Virus record (IMG/VR): IMGVR_UViG_3300033149_004838
Span: 1 to 22,845 of that record
Origin: a virus
DNA length: 22,845 bases
Direction: 5' to 3' (one strand)
Positions within the stretch are counted from its first letter, which is position 1, and each line of letters opens with the position of its first letter. The notes beneath the pieces are model-generated. The model had not been told where the DNA came from and did not search any database. It was given only the letters and a program-made list of their open reading frames with translations. The translations under genes and the position numbers were made by a program. Positions 7,112-14,179 of the stretch are shown here, piece by piece.

Positions 7112-8953
7112 TTGAGAATTACAGAAGAAATGATAAATTGGCTAGAATTTCCTAAAGAGTACATCGAGTTAGCGTTAGCTCCATACATGGAAATGCCTAA
7201 GGGGGAACATCCCTTTGTTATGCAACATCACTGGAGAGGCAGAAGCGTGCATGTAGATTGGAGAATGAAAGCAAATGGTTACTTGGTAGGTTGGACAATT
7301 TTAGACAATCCGAAAGGTACCCCAAAAGTCGATTCCTTAGAAGACGCAGCTAAAGCATTAAAAATAGTACCTTTCCGATTCAAAGCCGAAAATAAAAATA
7401 TAGGTAGACGAGCTGAAACTAAAGCAAGACAACCACTCGAATGGCTCAAAGTGCATGGAGTTACGAAACCGGGTGAAGTGGGAGCTACTAAAGAGAATAT
7501 CGGCGTTATTTATATCTTTGAAAAAGGAAAAGTTATCTTTGGAGTACAAAAACCATATTTTCATGAGTATTTCATTAAATCTGAGACAGGAAACTTCTTC
7601 CCGAAAGGAGAATGGGTAAGAATTGTGGTCAGAAGAGTAAGAGTTCCAGTTCTTGATCCTGAAACTAAGAAACCTCTCAAGAAACGAGAAGTAATGTGGA
7701 GAGTCTTAATTCCAAGCACTCAAGAACCTTACGCTATCTCTAAACGTGCTATGCAAAGAAACTATAAACCTCCTAAGTCAAATCCTTATCCTTTTCCATT
7801 AGAATGGACTAAGAAGAACTTTCCTGAACAATTTAAGAAATGGAAAGAATGGATAGAAGGAAAGAAAGCCGAGAAAACCTGTAGAAATTGCATCGAGTTT
7901 GAAAGTTGCACAGATCCAGAAACTTTGGCGAACCCAGATAGAATTGCTTGTAATAATTGGAGACCAAAAGAACCTTGTGAATGTTCTTCGGCTAGGTTTA
8001 CTTTACATTTCAATTCTTGGATGGGACAGTTTGTGGTTAGGGGACAACCTAGGAGAGAATGGTATCTTCGGTTGGATGATAGAGGCAAAGGAGATATAAG
8101 ATCATTTTTCTTTCCAAGAGATCCTTTGTATTTTGAGCCAGTAAGTGCTGAGGATGAGGGAAGAGTTGATAGAAAATGGTTCAATTTTGAGGGGAAAATA
8201 CCTCCAAGAACAAAATATAATCCTAACAAAAAAATTCCTGCCATTATGAAAATCATTGATTCTGGAAAAGTTGAAATAGATTCTAGAACTGAGAATGGAA
8301 TTGAAATTATTGATCTTAAATTCAAAGGAAAGAAGTTAAAAGGTAAATGGAGATTAATCCAAGAGGAGAAAGGAGCTTCAACCTTTTCTTTTGAGAAGTT
8401 GAATGAGCAATTAGGAAAGATTACTTTTGTTCTTCAGAGACATTGGATTCCTAGAAAAGGAATCGTAAAATCTCCCAAGTTTCCAGAAGACTTTGTTCAT
8501 CACTGGGATATTCGACTTAGTTCTGGTATAGAGTGGAACCTCTACAAGAATCCTACTAAAGTTGCTGTTGAAGAACCAATTAGAGCAAGAAAGAAACAAT
8601 ATTCTCCTGAAAAGATCAAACCATGGATGGAAATTTCTAAACCACATAAGTTTATGCTAGTTGGTCCTCTTCCAACTTATGTCGATCCACTTGATAAAGG
8701 AAAAGTAGAAATCTTCAATATGAGTCCTACTTTCATTTCCATGAAATTACACGGTTCCAAATTAAAAGGCTATTTCATCTGGAAGAAAACAGAAACTGAT
8801 CAAGTATTTATGAAGTCCAAACTTCCTAAAACAGAAGAGAAATCAGATAATGATGAGATTGAAGAAACTTTCAAAGAAGTTTTGAAAGCGTTAAAAAAAG
8901 AAGAAGAAACTAAAAAAGAGAGAAAGGAAAAAGACGAAGAAGAAGAGGGATAG
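7112..8953 (+). CDS. Triple LigD-type 3'-phosphoesterase-fold protein
   Basis: TTG start with GGAGGA upstream. I read three copies of the 3'-phosphoesterase (PE) fold known from LigD, which trims 3' phosphates and ribonucleotides. Copy 1 (about 33-230) has the Q-x-H...H-x-D-x-R core (H40, H47, D49, R51) and a PLEW...G...KPGEVGA stretch like the LigD P-L-D-Y...G-E-Y-G-A region, but the usual DHP histidine reads as Q. A Cys cluster (C257, C260, C266, C280) follows. Copy 2 (about 294-425) keeps the second half (FEGKIPP, IIDSGKVEI, KKLKGKWRLI) but has lost the metal-binding H/D residues. Copy 3 (about 435-580) regains H444, H464, D466, R468 and ends KLHGSKLKGYFIW. The C-terminus is acidic and basic. 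LigD PE is normally a single domain of about 160 residues. Copies 1 and 3 may be active; copy 2 is probably structural. Confidence 0.75.
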   Translation: MRITEEMINWLEFPKEYIELALAPYMEMPKGEHPFVMQHHWRGRSVHVDWRMKANGYLVGWTILDNPKGTPKVDSLEDAAKALKIVPFRFKAENKNIGRRAETKARQPLEWLKVHGVTKPGEVGATKENIGVIYIFEKGKVIFGVQKPYFHEYFIKSETGNFFPKGEWVRIVVRRVRVPVLDPETKKPLKKREVMWRVLIPSTQEPYAISKRAMQRNYKPPKSNPYPFPLEWTKKNFPEQFKKWKEWIEGKKAEKTCRNCIEFESCTDPETLANPDRIACNNWRPKEPCECSSARFTLHFNSWMGQFVVRGQPRREWYLRLDDRGKGDIRSFFFPRDPLYFEPVSAEDEGRVDRKWFNFEGKIPPRTKYNPNKKIPAIMKIIDSGKVEIDSRTENGIEIIDLKFKGKKLKGKWRLIQEEKGASTFSFEKLNEQLGKITFVLQRHWIPRKGIVKSPKFPEDFVHHWDIRLSSGIEWNLYKNPTKVAVEEPIRARKKQYSPEKIKPWMEISKPHKFMLVGPLPTYVDPLDKGKVEIFNMSPTFISMKLHGSKLKGYFIWKKTETDQVFMKSKLPKTEEKSDNDEIEETFKEVLKALKKEEETKKERKEKDEEEEG

Positions 8954-8993
8954 ACTTAAATAAAGACTTGAGAATAGTTTAAAGTGATAAGCA

Positions 8994-10871
8994 ATGGAAG
9001 AAGAAGATTTAGGAATAGAAACTGAAGAACTTGCAAGATCAAAAGAACTAGAGATGCTTACTATTCCATATCACTTAGTTGGAGAAGTAGGCAAAGCTCT
9101 TCTGATTACAGGAGTTGCATTAACTGAAGGTATCTGGAAGAATGTTATTTATTCTGCTAAAGAATTAAAGAAAGTAGCTAAATCTTTGAAAGGTAAGCCA
9201 TTGCTCATTGAACATGGAACAACTAAGGAATTTGGAGACAGAAAAGTGGGTGTAGTTGTTGAATCTTACTATGAACCTACTTTGAAAGGAATTGTCTTCA
9301 AAGGTCATGTTGAAAATCCACTTGCTAAAAAACTTGTTAAATCAGGAGTACTTTCTGCAGTTTCCTGTTCCACTTGGTTAGATAAGAAACCAGTTAATCA
9401 ATCTCTAAAAATAGGAAAAAACTATATTTTTACAGAATTAAGTTTAGTTAGAGTTCCTGCATGTGATAAATGTTTTATCTTTCATAAAGAACAGTTATCA
9501 AAACTTACAGGAGAGAAAGACTTAAAAATAACAGAGAGCTTAAAATTTGATAGAGGAGAAAAAAATATGACAGAAATAGAAACCTTATCCGAAATAGAGG
9601 AAGAGGAAGAACTGATGGATCTAGAAGAACTTGAAGAACCTACTTTGTATGCTATCCTTGAATTGCCTGATGAAGAATCTTTAGAAAACCTCAGAAGGTC
9701 AAAGAAGATAGTTTCTTATTACTATGGTTATCCTTCTTATGCTCCTTATGGCTATAAATATCCTTCTCCTTATAAGTATCCTTATAAGTATCCTTATCGA
9801 TACAAAGAGAAAGGAAGTCTAGAAGAAACGCCTATAATAGCTGCAATCCTACAACTTGATTCCAAGGAAGAATTGGAAGAACTTAGACAAATTTATAAAG
9901 TCAGAAGAGCTTACTATGGCTACAGAGGCTATCCATATCCGAATGGTTACTCATATAGATATCCTTACAAGTATAAGTACAAGTACAAGTATCCAACTTA
10001 TGGGAAACTTAGTGAAAAACTTTCAGTCCAGGACAGAACAGTAGGTAAACCACTAGAAGATTACGAAGAATACAAACCCAAAGAAATCCGATCTGTTGAA
10101 CCTGCTCCTAATCCTGAAAATACTTCTGCTCTTACTTGTCCAGTCTGTGACAAAGATTTCAAAGATAATGAAGCTTTCATGCAGCATTGGAAAGAAGAGC
10201 ATGAGAAAGAGTATGGTCCTTTCAAGGAAACAAAAACAATTCTAGAAGCACTTGGTTGTATAGTCGATCTTAGTAAAGGGGATACTAAAATCATAAAGTC
10301 TAAAGCTGGTCGGTTTATTGTCTTTGTAGACACAGGAGAGACGGGCTTTGGTCAATGGAAGATTGTGGGAAACTTTGCAACTCGTAAAGAGGCAGAAGAG
10401 GCAGCTAAGAAAGCCAAACTTGCTAAGGAAGAAAAAGAAGAAACAGCTAAGGACAAATGGGGTTGTATCGTTGGAAAAGAGAAATGGGATCCTGAACAGA
10501 AGAAATGTATACCTGTCTCTGAAGAAGAGATGAGTAAATATACTGATTTCATGGCTCAATGTCGTAAAGAAGGTAAGTCAATGAAAGATTGTGCTGAGGA
10601 ATGGCGGAAAAGAGAAGAAACACTTGCAGTCATTTGTCCGGCTTGTAAAGAAGAGTTTGAAAATGAAAAAGCTTTAGCTAAACACTGGGCTGAGAAACAT
10701 CAAGAAGCTTATGGACCTTTAAAGAAAGCATACAAGTATCCTGAGAAGAAATCGTTGGCTTATTACTATTATAAATATCGTGGTAGATATTATCCATACT
10801 ATTATAAGGACGGGAAATACTACACCAAGTATCCTTATAAGAAAAAGAAAAGAAAGGCTAAGAAGAAATAA
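8994..10871 (+). CDS. Prohead protease (XkdF/S78-like) fused to Tyr-rich repeats and two C2H2 zinc fingers
   Basis: Residues 20-165 look like a phage serine prohead protease: GVALTEGIWKNVIY, then GKPLLIEHG (candidate catalytic H74) and VLSAVSCSTW (candidate serine S124 or S126). It cleaves scaffold and capsid proteins during head maturation. Beyond about 190 come an acidic stretch, two copies of an I-L-x-L-x-x-x-E-x-L-E-x-L-R module each followed by Y/K/P-rich runs, a C2H2 finger (C382, C385, H398, H403), a middle domain with a C-x8-C-A-x-x-W motif, a second C2H2 finger with identical spacing (C548, C551, H564, H569), and a Tyr/Lys-rich basic tail. Such extensions are unusual for a protease of this type and may form an in-cis scaffold or DNA-binding part. 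GTGAT lies 5 bases before the ATG, and an AT box (TTAAATAAA, 8956-8964) upstream could be a promoter. It is followed by scaffold-like genes and the capsid gene. Confidence 0.75.
   Translation: MEEEDLGIETEELARSKELEMLTIPYHLVGEVGKALLITGVALTEGIWKNVIYSAKELKKVAKSLKGKPLLIEHGTTKEFGDRKVGVVVESYYEPTLKGIVFKGHVENPLAKKLVKSGVLSAVSCSTWLDKKPVNQSLKIGKNYIFTELSLVRVPACDKCFIFHKEQLSKLTGEKDLKITESLKFDRGEKNMTEIETLSEIEEEEELMDLEELEEPTLYAILELPDEESLENLRRSKKIVSYYYGYPSYAPYGYKYPSPYKYPYKYPYRYKEKGSLEETPIIAAILQLDSKEELEELRQIYKVRRAYYGYRGYPYPNGYSYRYPYKYKYKYKYPTYGKLSEKLSVQDRTVGKPLEDYEEYKPKEIRSVEPAPNPENTSALTCPVCDKDFKDNEAFMQHWKEEHEKEYGPFKETKTILEALGCIVDLSKGDTKIIKSKAGRFIVFVDTGETGFGQWKIVGNFATRKEAEEAAKKAKLAKEEKEETAKDKWGCIVGKEKWDPEQKKCIPVSEEEMSKYTDFMAQCRKEGKSMKDCAEEWRKREETLAVICPACKEEFENEKALAKHWAEKHQEAYGPLKKAYKYPEKKSLAYYYYKYRGRYYPYYYKDGKYYTKYPYKKKKRKAKKK
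9567..10871 (+). CDS. Possible nested in-frame scaffold product of the protease gene
   Basis: The ATG at 9567 is in frame with the protease gene (its residue 192) and is preceded by GAGGAG at 9553-9558, 8 bases away, a better ribosome binding site than that of the full-length start. The product would be 434 residues, start with an acidic stretch (MTEIETLSEIEEEEE), and hold the Tyr-rich repeats and both zinc fingers without the protease. Lambda makes its scaffold Nu3 in this way from inside the protease gene C. The start and site are seen; use of the start is inferred. Confidence 0.4.
   Translation: MTEIETLSEIEEEEELMDLEELEEPTLYAILELPDEESLENLRRSKKIVSYYYGYPSYAPYGYKYPSPYKYPYKYPYRYKEKGSLEETPIIAAILQLDSKEELEELRQIYKVRRAYYGYRGYPYPNGYSYRYPYKYKYKYKYPTYGKLSEKLSVQDRTVGKPLEDYEEYKPKEIRSVEPAPNPENTSALTCPVCDKDFKDNEAFMQHWKEEHEKEYGPFKETKTILEALGCIVDLSKGDTKIIKSKAGRFIVFVDTGETGFGQWKIVGNFATRKEAEEAAKKAKLAKEEKEETAKDKWGCIVGKEKWDPEQKKCIPVSEEEMSKYTDFMAQCRKEGKSMKDCAEEWRKREETLAVICPACKEEFENEKALAKHWAEKHQEAYGPLKKAYKYPEKKSLAYYYYKYRGRYYPYYYKDGKYYTKYPYKKKKRKAKKK
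9648..10013 (+). repeat. Duplicated 64-residue Tyr-rich module in the protease
   Basis: Two copies spaced 64 residues apart: residues from 219 (YAILELPDEESLENLRR) and from 283 (AAILQLDSKEELEELRQ). Each leads into YYGY and then Y/K/P runs such as YKYPYKYPYRYK. A third Tyr/Lys-rich run ends the protein. Confidence 0.6.
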
Positions 10872-10900
10872 AAGCTAATTTAAAGGAGGTAAGGAAGAGA

Positions 10901-11404
10901 ATGAAGGAAGAGAAAGAAAAGCCTAATGAAGAAATAGAGGAATTACCAGAAGAAAATCCAATCGAAGAGTCTGCTTCTGAAGAAGTGCCAGCAGAGGAAC
11001 CTTCTCAAGAAGAAATACCTATACTTGGCAAATATATTCATGAACACCAGTATAAAGGTGTACCTGAGAAAACAAAAGAAGAAGAGAAGACAGCTAAATC
11101 CAAAGAAATCGTAGAGGAAGAATCTACAGAAACTACAGAGCAAGAAGAAGAAAAGCCTGTTGAAGAGACCCCTCAAGAGGAAGAAGAGAAACCGGCTAAA
11201 GAAACCAAAGAAGAGAAACCAGAAGAGGAAGTTCCTACAGAAGAGAAACCTGAAGAAGAGAAACCTGAGGAAGAAGAGACTCCTCCTGAAAAAGAATCAA
11301 CACCACCAACAATAGATGAAATACTCAAAGCACTGAAAGAAGATGAAGATCTAAGAAAAGAATTCTTCGCTAGAGCTTTTAAAGAACTATCAAGTGACCG
11401 ATAA
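10901..11404 (+). CDS. Acidic low-complexity protein, probable scaffold component
   Basis: 167 residues, about half Glu, with many EEKPEEE-type repeats and Pro/Thr spacers, and a short ordered-looking helical end (DEILKALKEDEDLRKEFFAR). AAGGAGGT lies about 11 bases before the ATG. It sits between protease and capsid genes, where phages encode scaffold proteins, which are often acidic and helical. The C-terminal helix could be the capsid-binding part. The scaffold role is inferred from position and composition. The stop overlaps the next ATG by one base. Confidence 0.6.
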   Translation: MKEEKEKPNEEIEELPEENPIEESASEEVPAEEPSQEEIPILGKYIHEHQYKGVPEKTKEEEKTAKSKEIVEEESTETTEQEEEKPVEETPQEEEEKPAKETKEEKPEEEVPTEEKPEEEKPEEEETPPEKESTPPTIDEILKALKEDEDLRKEFFARAFKELSSDR

Positions 11405-11793
11405 TGGACAAAGAAGAAAAGGAATTACTCAAGAAGATCCTAAAGAAAGTTGACTCTCTAGAAGAGAAACTTAAGGAAAAAGATGAAGAGATAAAAAGAC
11501 TACGAGAACAAAAGCCACAAACTCAACCTAAACCAGCTGAATCAAGTAAGCCTAAAATACCTGAAATCAAAGAAACTGGGGATAAATTTACTGATCTAAT
11601 GGTTCAACTTGCCAGAGAGAAGGCGGAATATGAATCTGAACAGAGAGAAAGAGAAAGAAGAACTGCTCCTACTGTGGAAGAGATAAGGAAAAACTTTGAT
11701 CTTGGTGAAGTTGCATTATTTGCTATTAAGAGAAATCTCTTGAAGAAAGGAAAAGAAAAAGACGTTAAATCAACTACTTCTATTCATACTTAG
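11404..11793 (+). CDS. Coiled-coil protein, probable scaffold or head-assembly protein
   Basis: 129 residues. The N-terminal 45 form a clear coiled coil (ILKKVDSLEEKLKEKDEEIK), followed by a Pro/Gln/Lys linker and a second charged helical region (FTDLMVQLAREKAEYESEQR) ending in a basic tail. It is translated from an ATG overlapping the stop of the acidic gene, so the two are likely made in a fixed ratio. It lies directly before the major capsid gene. Scaffold is the best guess; no family is recognised. Confidence 0.6.
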   Translation: MDKEEKELLKKILKKVDSLEEKLKEKDEEIKRLREQKPQTQPKPAESSKPKIPEIKETGDKFTDLMVQLAREKAEYESEQRERERRTAPTVEEIRKNFDLGEVALFAIKRNLLKKGKEKDVKSTTSIHT

Positions 11794-11802
11794 AGAGTAA
11801 TC

Positions 11803-11814
11803 TTTATTAATATA
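11803..11814 (+). promoter_or_regulatory. Possible archaeal TATA box for the capsid gene
   Basis: TTTATTAATATA lies in the 67-base gap before the major capsid gene, about 50 bases before its ATG. This would leave a leader of about 25 bases that includes the GTGAT ribosome site. A separate promoter fits the need for high capsid expression. AT-rich DNA gives such boxes by chance. Confidence 0.3.
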
Positions 11815-11860
11815 TTCTCCCCTAGTTTTATTTAGACTCAAAAGGAAAGAGTGATAAATC

Positions 11861-12901
11861 ATGAAGTCTCTAGAAGAGCTTGCTAATTGGTCTACAGATG
11901 ATTTGCCTAGTCTGTTAACTCAGGTTATATTAGCTGAAGTCGAGGAAGCAGCTCGAGCTAGACGTTTTGGAAGAAACTTAGTCAGAATTAATGAAGACTT
12001 GGTTAGGACCAAAGGTCGTAGCTTGATCTTTTACAGAAGAGGTACTTTGAGTGCTAGCGCTGTGACTGAAGGTTCTTCACCTTCTCACAGTACGATCACT
12101 TACACACCTCATACTTTGACTGTAAGCAAATATGCTGTTGCTGCTAAGATTACGCAAGAAGCTATCGATGGATCTAACCTTGATCTTATCAGGGATACGA
12201 TCCGTGAAGCAGGTATAGCTCTTGCAGATAAAGAAGATGCTGTCATCATATCTGCACTTATGGGTGAAGAAAGCACCCTTACAGTGGAAGCTGTCTCTGC
12301 AGTTGATGGTGGAACCACAACTTTGGCTCACTCACCATTGACTTATATTAAGATAACTACAGGCGAAAATACCCTCTCGGTTGACTATTACAATGGTGTG
12401 ATAGTAGCCTCAAACACTGCTTCTGCTTTTACAGTCTCATACTACTTCTCTGACAGAACTAACTATGTTGATGCAAGTACTGAAGGTACTTTCTCATATG
12501 TTGACATAGTTAATGCTGCTAATGTAGTGCGGGCTAAGAAATGGACACCTGACTTTATGCTAATTCATCCCAATCAGATGAAAGACCTGCTTAAGAGTTC
12601 ACAATTTGTGGACTATTCTAAGTATGGTGCTCGTGAGCCTCTGCTCCGAGGAGAGATTGGGCAGATATCAGGCATAAGAGTACTTGTTTCAACCAACATG
12701 CGTTCTGGAAATGCAATTATCCTTGCTTCTAAGAGAGCAGCTTGGTTAGCCATCAAGAGACATATAGATCTCAAGAGATGGGATAATCCAAGCACTGATA
12801 GTATAGAGCTTTACTTCTATATGGAATATGGTTGCAAGGTAACTGATGAAGATGCCATAGTGTTGCTGGTTGGTCTTGGAGATACTACTGTTACAAGTTA
12901 G
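11861..12901 (+). CDS. Major capsid protein, HK97 fold
   Basis: 346 residues. The order of elements fits the HK97-like capsid family: an N-terminal helical arm (1-45), a strand-rich E-loop-like region around 55-95 (RGTLSASAVTEGSSPSHSTI), a conserved segment KYAVAAKITQEAIDGS, the spine helix (LIRDTIREAGIALADKEDAV), an inserted beta domain (about 140-200), and the A-domain end with FMLIHPNQMKDLL and a final strand-rich part. GTGAT lies 6 bases before the ATG. Position after protease and scaffold-like genes, and a terminator-like hairpin right after it, support the call. There is no obvious cleaved acidic delta domain at the N-terminus, which fits scaffold supplied by separate genes. Confidence 0.85.
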   Translation: MKSLEELANWSTDDLPSLLTQVILAEVEEAARARRFGRNLVRINEDLVRTKGRSLIFYRRGTLSASAVTEGSSPSHSTITYTPHTLTVSKYAVAAKITQEAIDGSNLDLIRDTIREAGIALADKEDAVIISALMGEESTLTVEAVSAVDGGTTTLAHSPLTYIKITTGENTLSVDYYNGVIVASNTASAFTVSYYFSDRTNYVDASTEGTFSYVDIVNAANVVRAKKWTPDFMLIHPNQMKDLLKSSQFVDYSKYGAREPLLRGEIGQISGIRVLVSTNMRSGNAIILASKRAAWLAIKRHIDLKRWDNPSTDSIELYFYMEYGCKVTDEDAIVLLVGLGDTTVTS

Positions 12902-12927
12902 GCAAGCTAGTTAGATCATAAATAATC

Positions 12928-12979
12928 TCTACTCCTGCCTGTGTGTGGGAGTAGAATGTTTTTATTTTTTCTCATTTTT
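12928..12979 (+). terminator. Hairpin plus T-run after the capsid gene
   Basis: An 8-bp perfect stem (TCTACTCC at 12928-12935 with GGAGTAGA at 12948-12955) closes a 12-base loop. TTTTTATTTTTT and more T-rich sequence follow within a few bases. It resembles an intrinsic terminator, and T-tracts alone terminate archaeal transcription. It would let capsid mRNA end here. Confidence 0.65.
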
Positions 12980-13002
12980 ATTTTGCAATTGAGGCGATAG
13001 AC

Positions 13003-13010
13003 TAAAATAT
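13003..13010 (+). promoter_or_regulatory. Possible TATA box for the neck/tail operon
   Basis: TAAAATAT lies about 34 bases before the ATG of the connector gene, downstream of the terminator-like hairpin, in the only non-coding gap over 100 bases in the window (12902-13043). Spacing allows a start of transcription near 13030. Weak by sequence alone, supported by the terminator before it. Confidence 0.3.
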
Positions 13011-13043
13011 TTCTAAGTTTCTTATTAAAGTAGAGGAAGAAAT

Positions 13044-13787
13044 ATGGCTTATACAAATCCACAGAATGTACGTGATCTTCTAGGAGTAGATTTAGATGCA
13101 GCAGATGATAGCATTCTTGAAGAATTTATTGATTATGCTCAACGTTATATTCGTTCTTATATTCAAGTCCAGGTCATAGATGGAAAACTTAGTGGAAATA
13201 TAGATGGAGAGAATAATACCTTTTCCACTGAACATGCCTTCTTCGCTGATGTGTCAGGTGATACTTTGATAACTACAGCAGACTTTACAGTCTATGGTTG
13301 GAAAAAGAACTTTGAAAAAGATCCACTTAGAAGAGAAGAGCTCACAGTCTCTACTTTTGATCCAACACATGGTGTTATAGTTCTTGCTTCTGCTCCTGAT
13401 CCTGATGAATATGGAAAGATAACAATTGATTACTCCTATTATACTAAGGCAATTAATTGGGAGATGTTATCTCTAGCTACAGCTTGGAAAGCTGCAGAGT
13501 TGTGGGTCAAAAGAGAGGAATTCCTAGTACCTGAAAGTTGGTCTATAGGCAACAAGAGAATAACTCAGAGACAACCTTGGAAGTATTATGAGATAGAAGT
13601 AAATAGAATCTTAGACAAAATAAGAGCTCTGCCTATGACTAAAGTGGACTATAAGAAATTAGTCTTTAGACCTAGAGGACCAGAAGGACCTGAGGTTGAC
13701 AGTACTGCAGCTAAAGAGATTAAGCAGAAAGGAAAGTATACTCCTCATCCAGAGATCAAGGATATAGTAGACAATGCCAATAAGTAG
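13044..13787 (+). CDS. Head-tail connector (gp6-like adaptor)
   Basis: 247 residues. The N-terminus (NPQNVRDLLGVDLDAADDSI, then LEEFIDYAQRYIRSYI) is the short-helix pattern of phage head-tail connector/adaptor proteins that bind under the portal. A beta-rich insertion (about 45-135) follows, then helices again (EMLSLATAWKAAELWVKREE) and a C-terminal extension with a PRGPEGPE stretch. The insertion makes it longer than typical gp6-type adaptors (about 100-150 residues). GAGG lies 7 bases before the ATG. First gene of the neck series after the capsid. Confidence 0.65.
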   Translation: MAYTNPQNVRDLLGVDLDAADDSILEEFIDYAQRYIRSYIQVQVIDGKLSGNIDGENNTFSTEHAFFADVSGDTLITTADFTVYGWKKNFEKDPLRREELTVSTFDPTHGVIVLASAPDPDEYGKITIDYSYYTKAINWEMLSLATAWKAAELWVKREEFLVPESWSIGNKRITQRQPWKYYEIEVNRILDKIRALPMTKVDYKKLVFRPRGPEGPEVDSTAAKEIKQKGKYTPHPEIKDIVDNANK

Positions 13788-13798
13788 AGGAGAACCTC

Positions 13799-14179
13799 AT
13801 GAAAAGAATACCAGAGTGGAAACTTAAGAAAATTTTCAAAGCTTCTTGTACTCTTCACAAGGTGACAGTAAGTGAAATTGAAGATGAATTTGGTATGACT
13901 GAAGAAACTACAGAAACTACTTATTCTATTAAAGCGGAAGTTCAACCTCTAACTTCAGAGGATCTGGCATATCTCCCACCGGGACAATTCTCGGAAGGTG
14001 ATGCCTGGGCCTACTTCTTGCCTTCTTACAACGTTAATGAAGAAACTTTAACAGTGGAAGTAAATGATTATATCACTTTTAATGGGATCAAGTATCTAGT
14101 TCAAAGATATGAAGATTACTTCGAAGGAAACAATGTGATTTATAGAAGAGCTTATCTAAAGAGACAGGTGGGTCAATAA
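13799..14179 (+). CDS. Head closure (stopper) protein
   Basis: 126 residues, mainly beta, with a segment for a small barrel: TYSIKAEVQPLTSEDLAYLP, then GDAWAYFLPSY and VNDYITFNGIKYLVQRYEDY. The pattern G-D..., D-x-I-x-F-x-G-x-x-Y-x-V matches phage head closure/stopper proteins (SPP1 gp16-like), which plug the connector after packaging. GAGGAG upstream of the ATG. Position between connector and the gp10-like gene agrees with the usual order. Confidence 0.6.
   Translation: MKRIPEWKLKKIFKASCTLHKVTVSEIEDEFGMTEETTETTYSIKAEVQPLTSEDLAYLPPGQFSEGDAWAYFLPSYNVNEETLTVEVNDYITFNGIKYLVQRYEDYFEGNNVIYRRAYLKRQVGQ

Noticed and set aside
7786-8325. Antisense 179-residue frame within the phosphoesterase gene
   Set aside because: It lies fully inside a well-supported gene on the other strand and has no recognisable domain.
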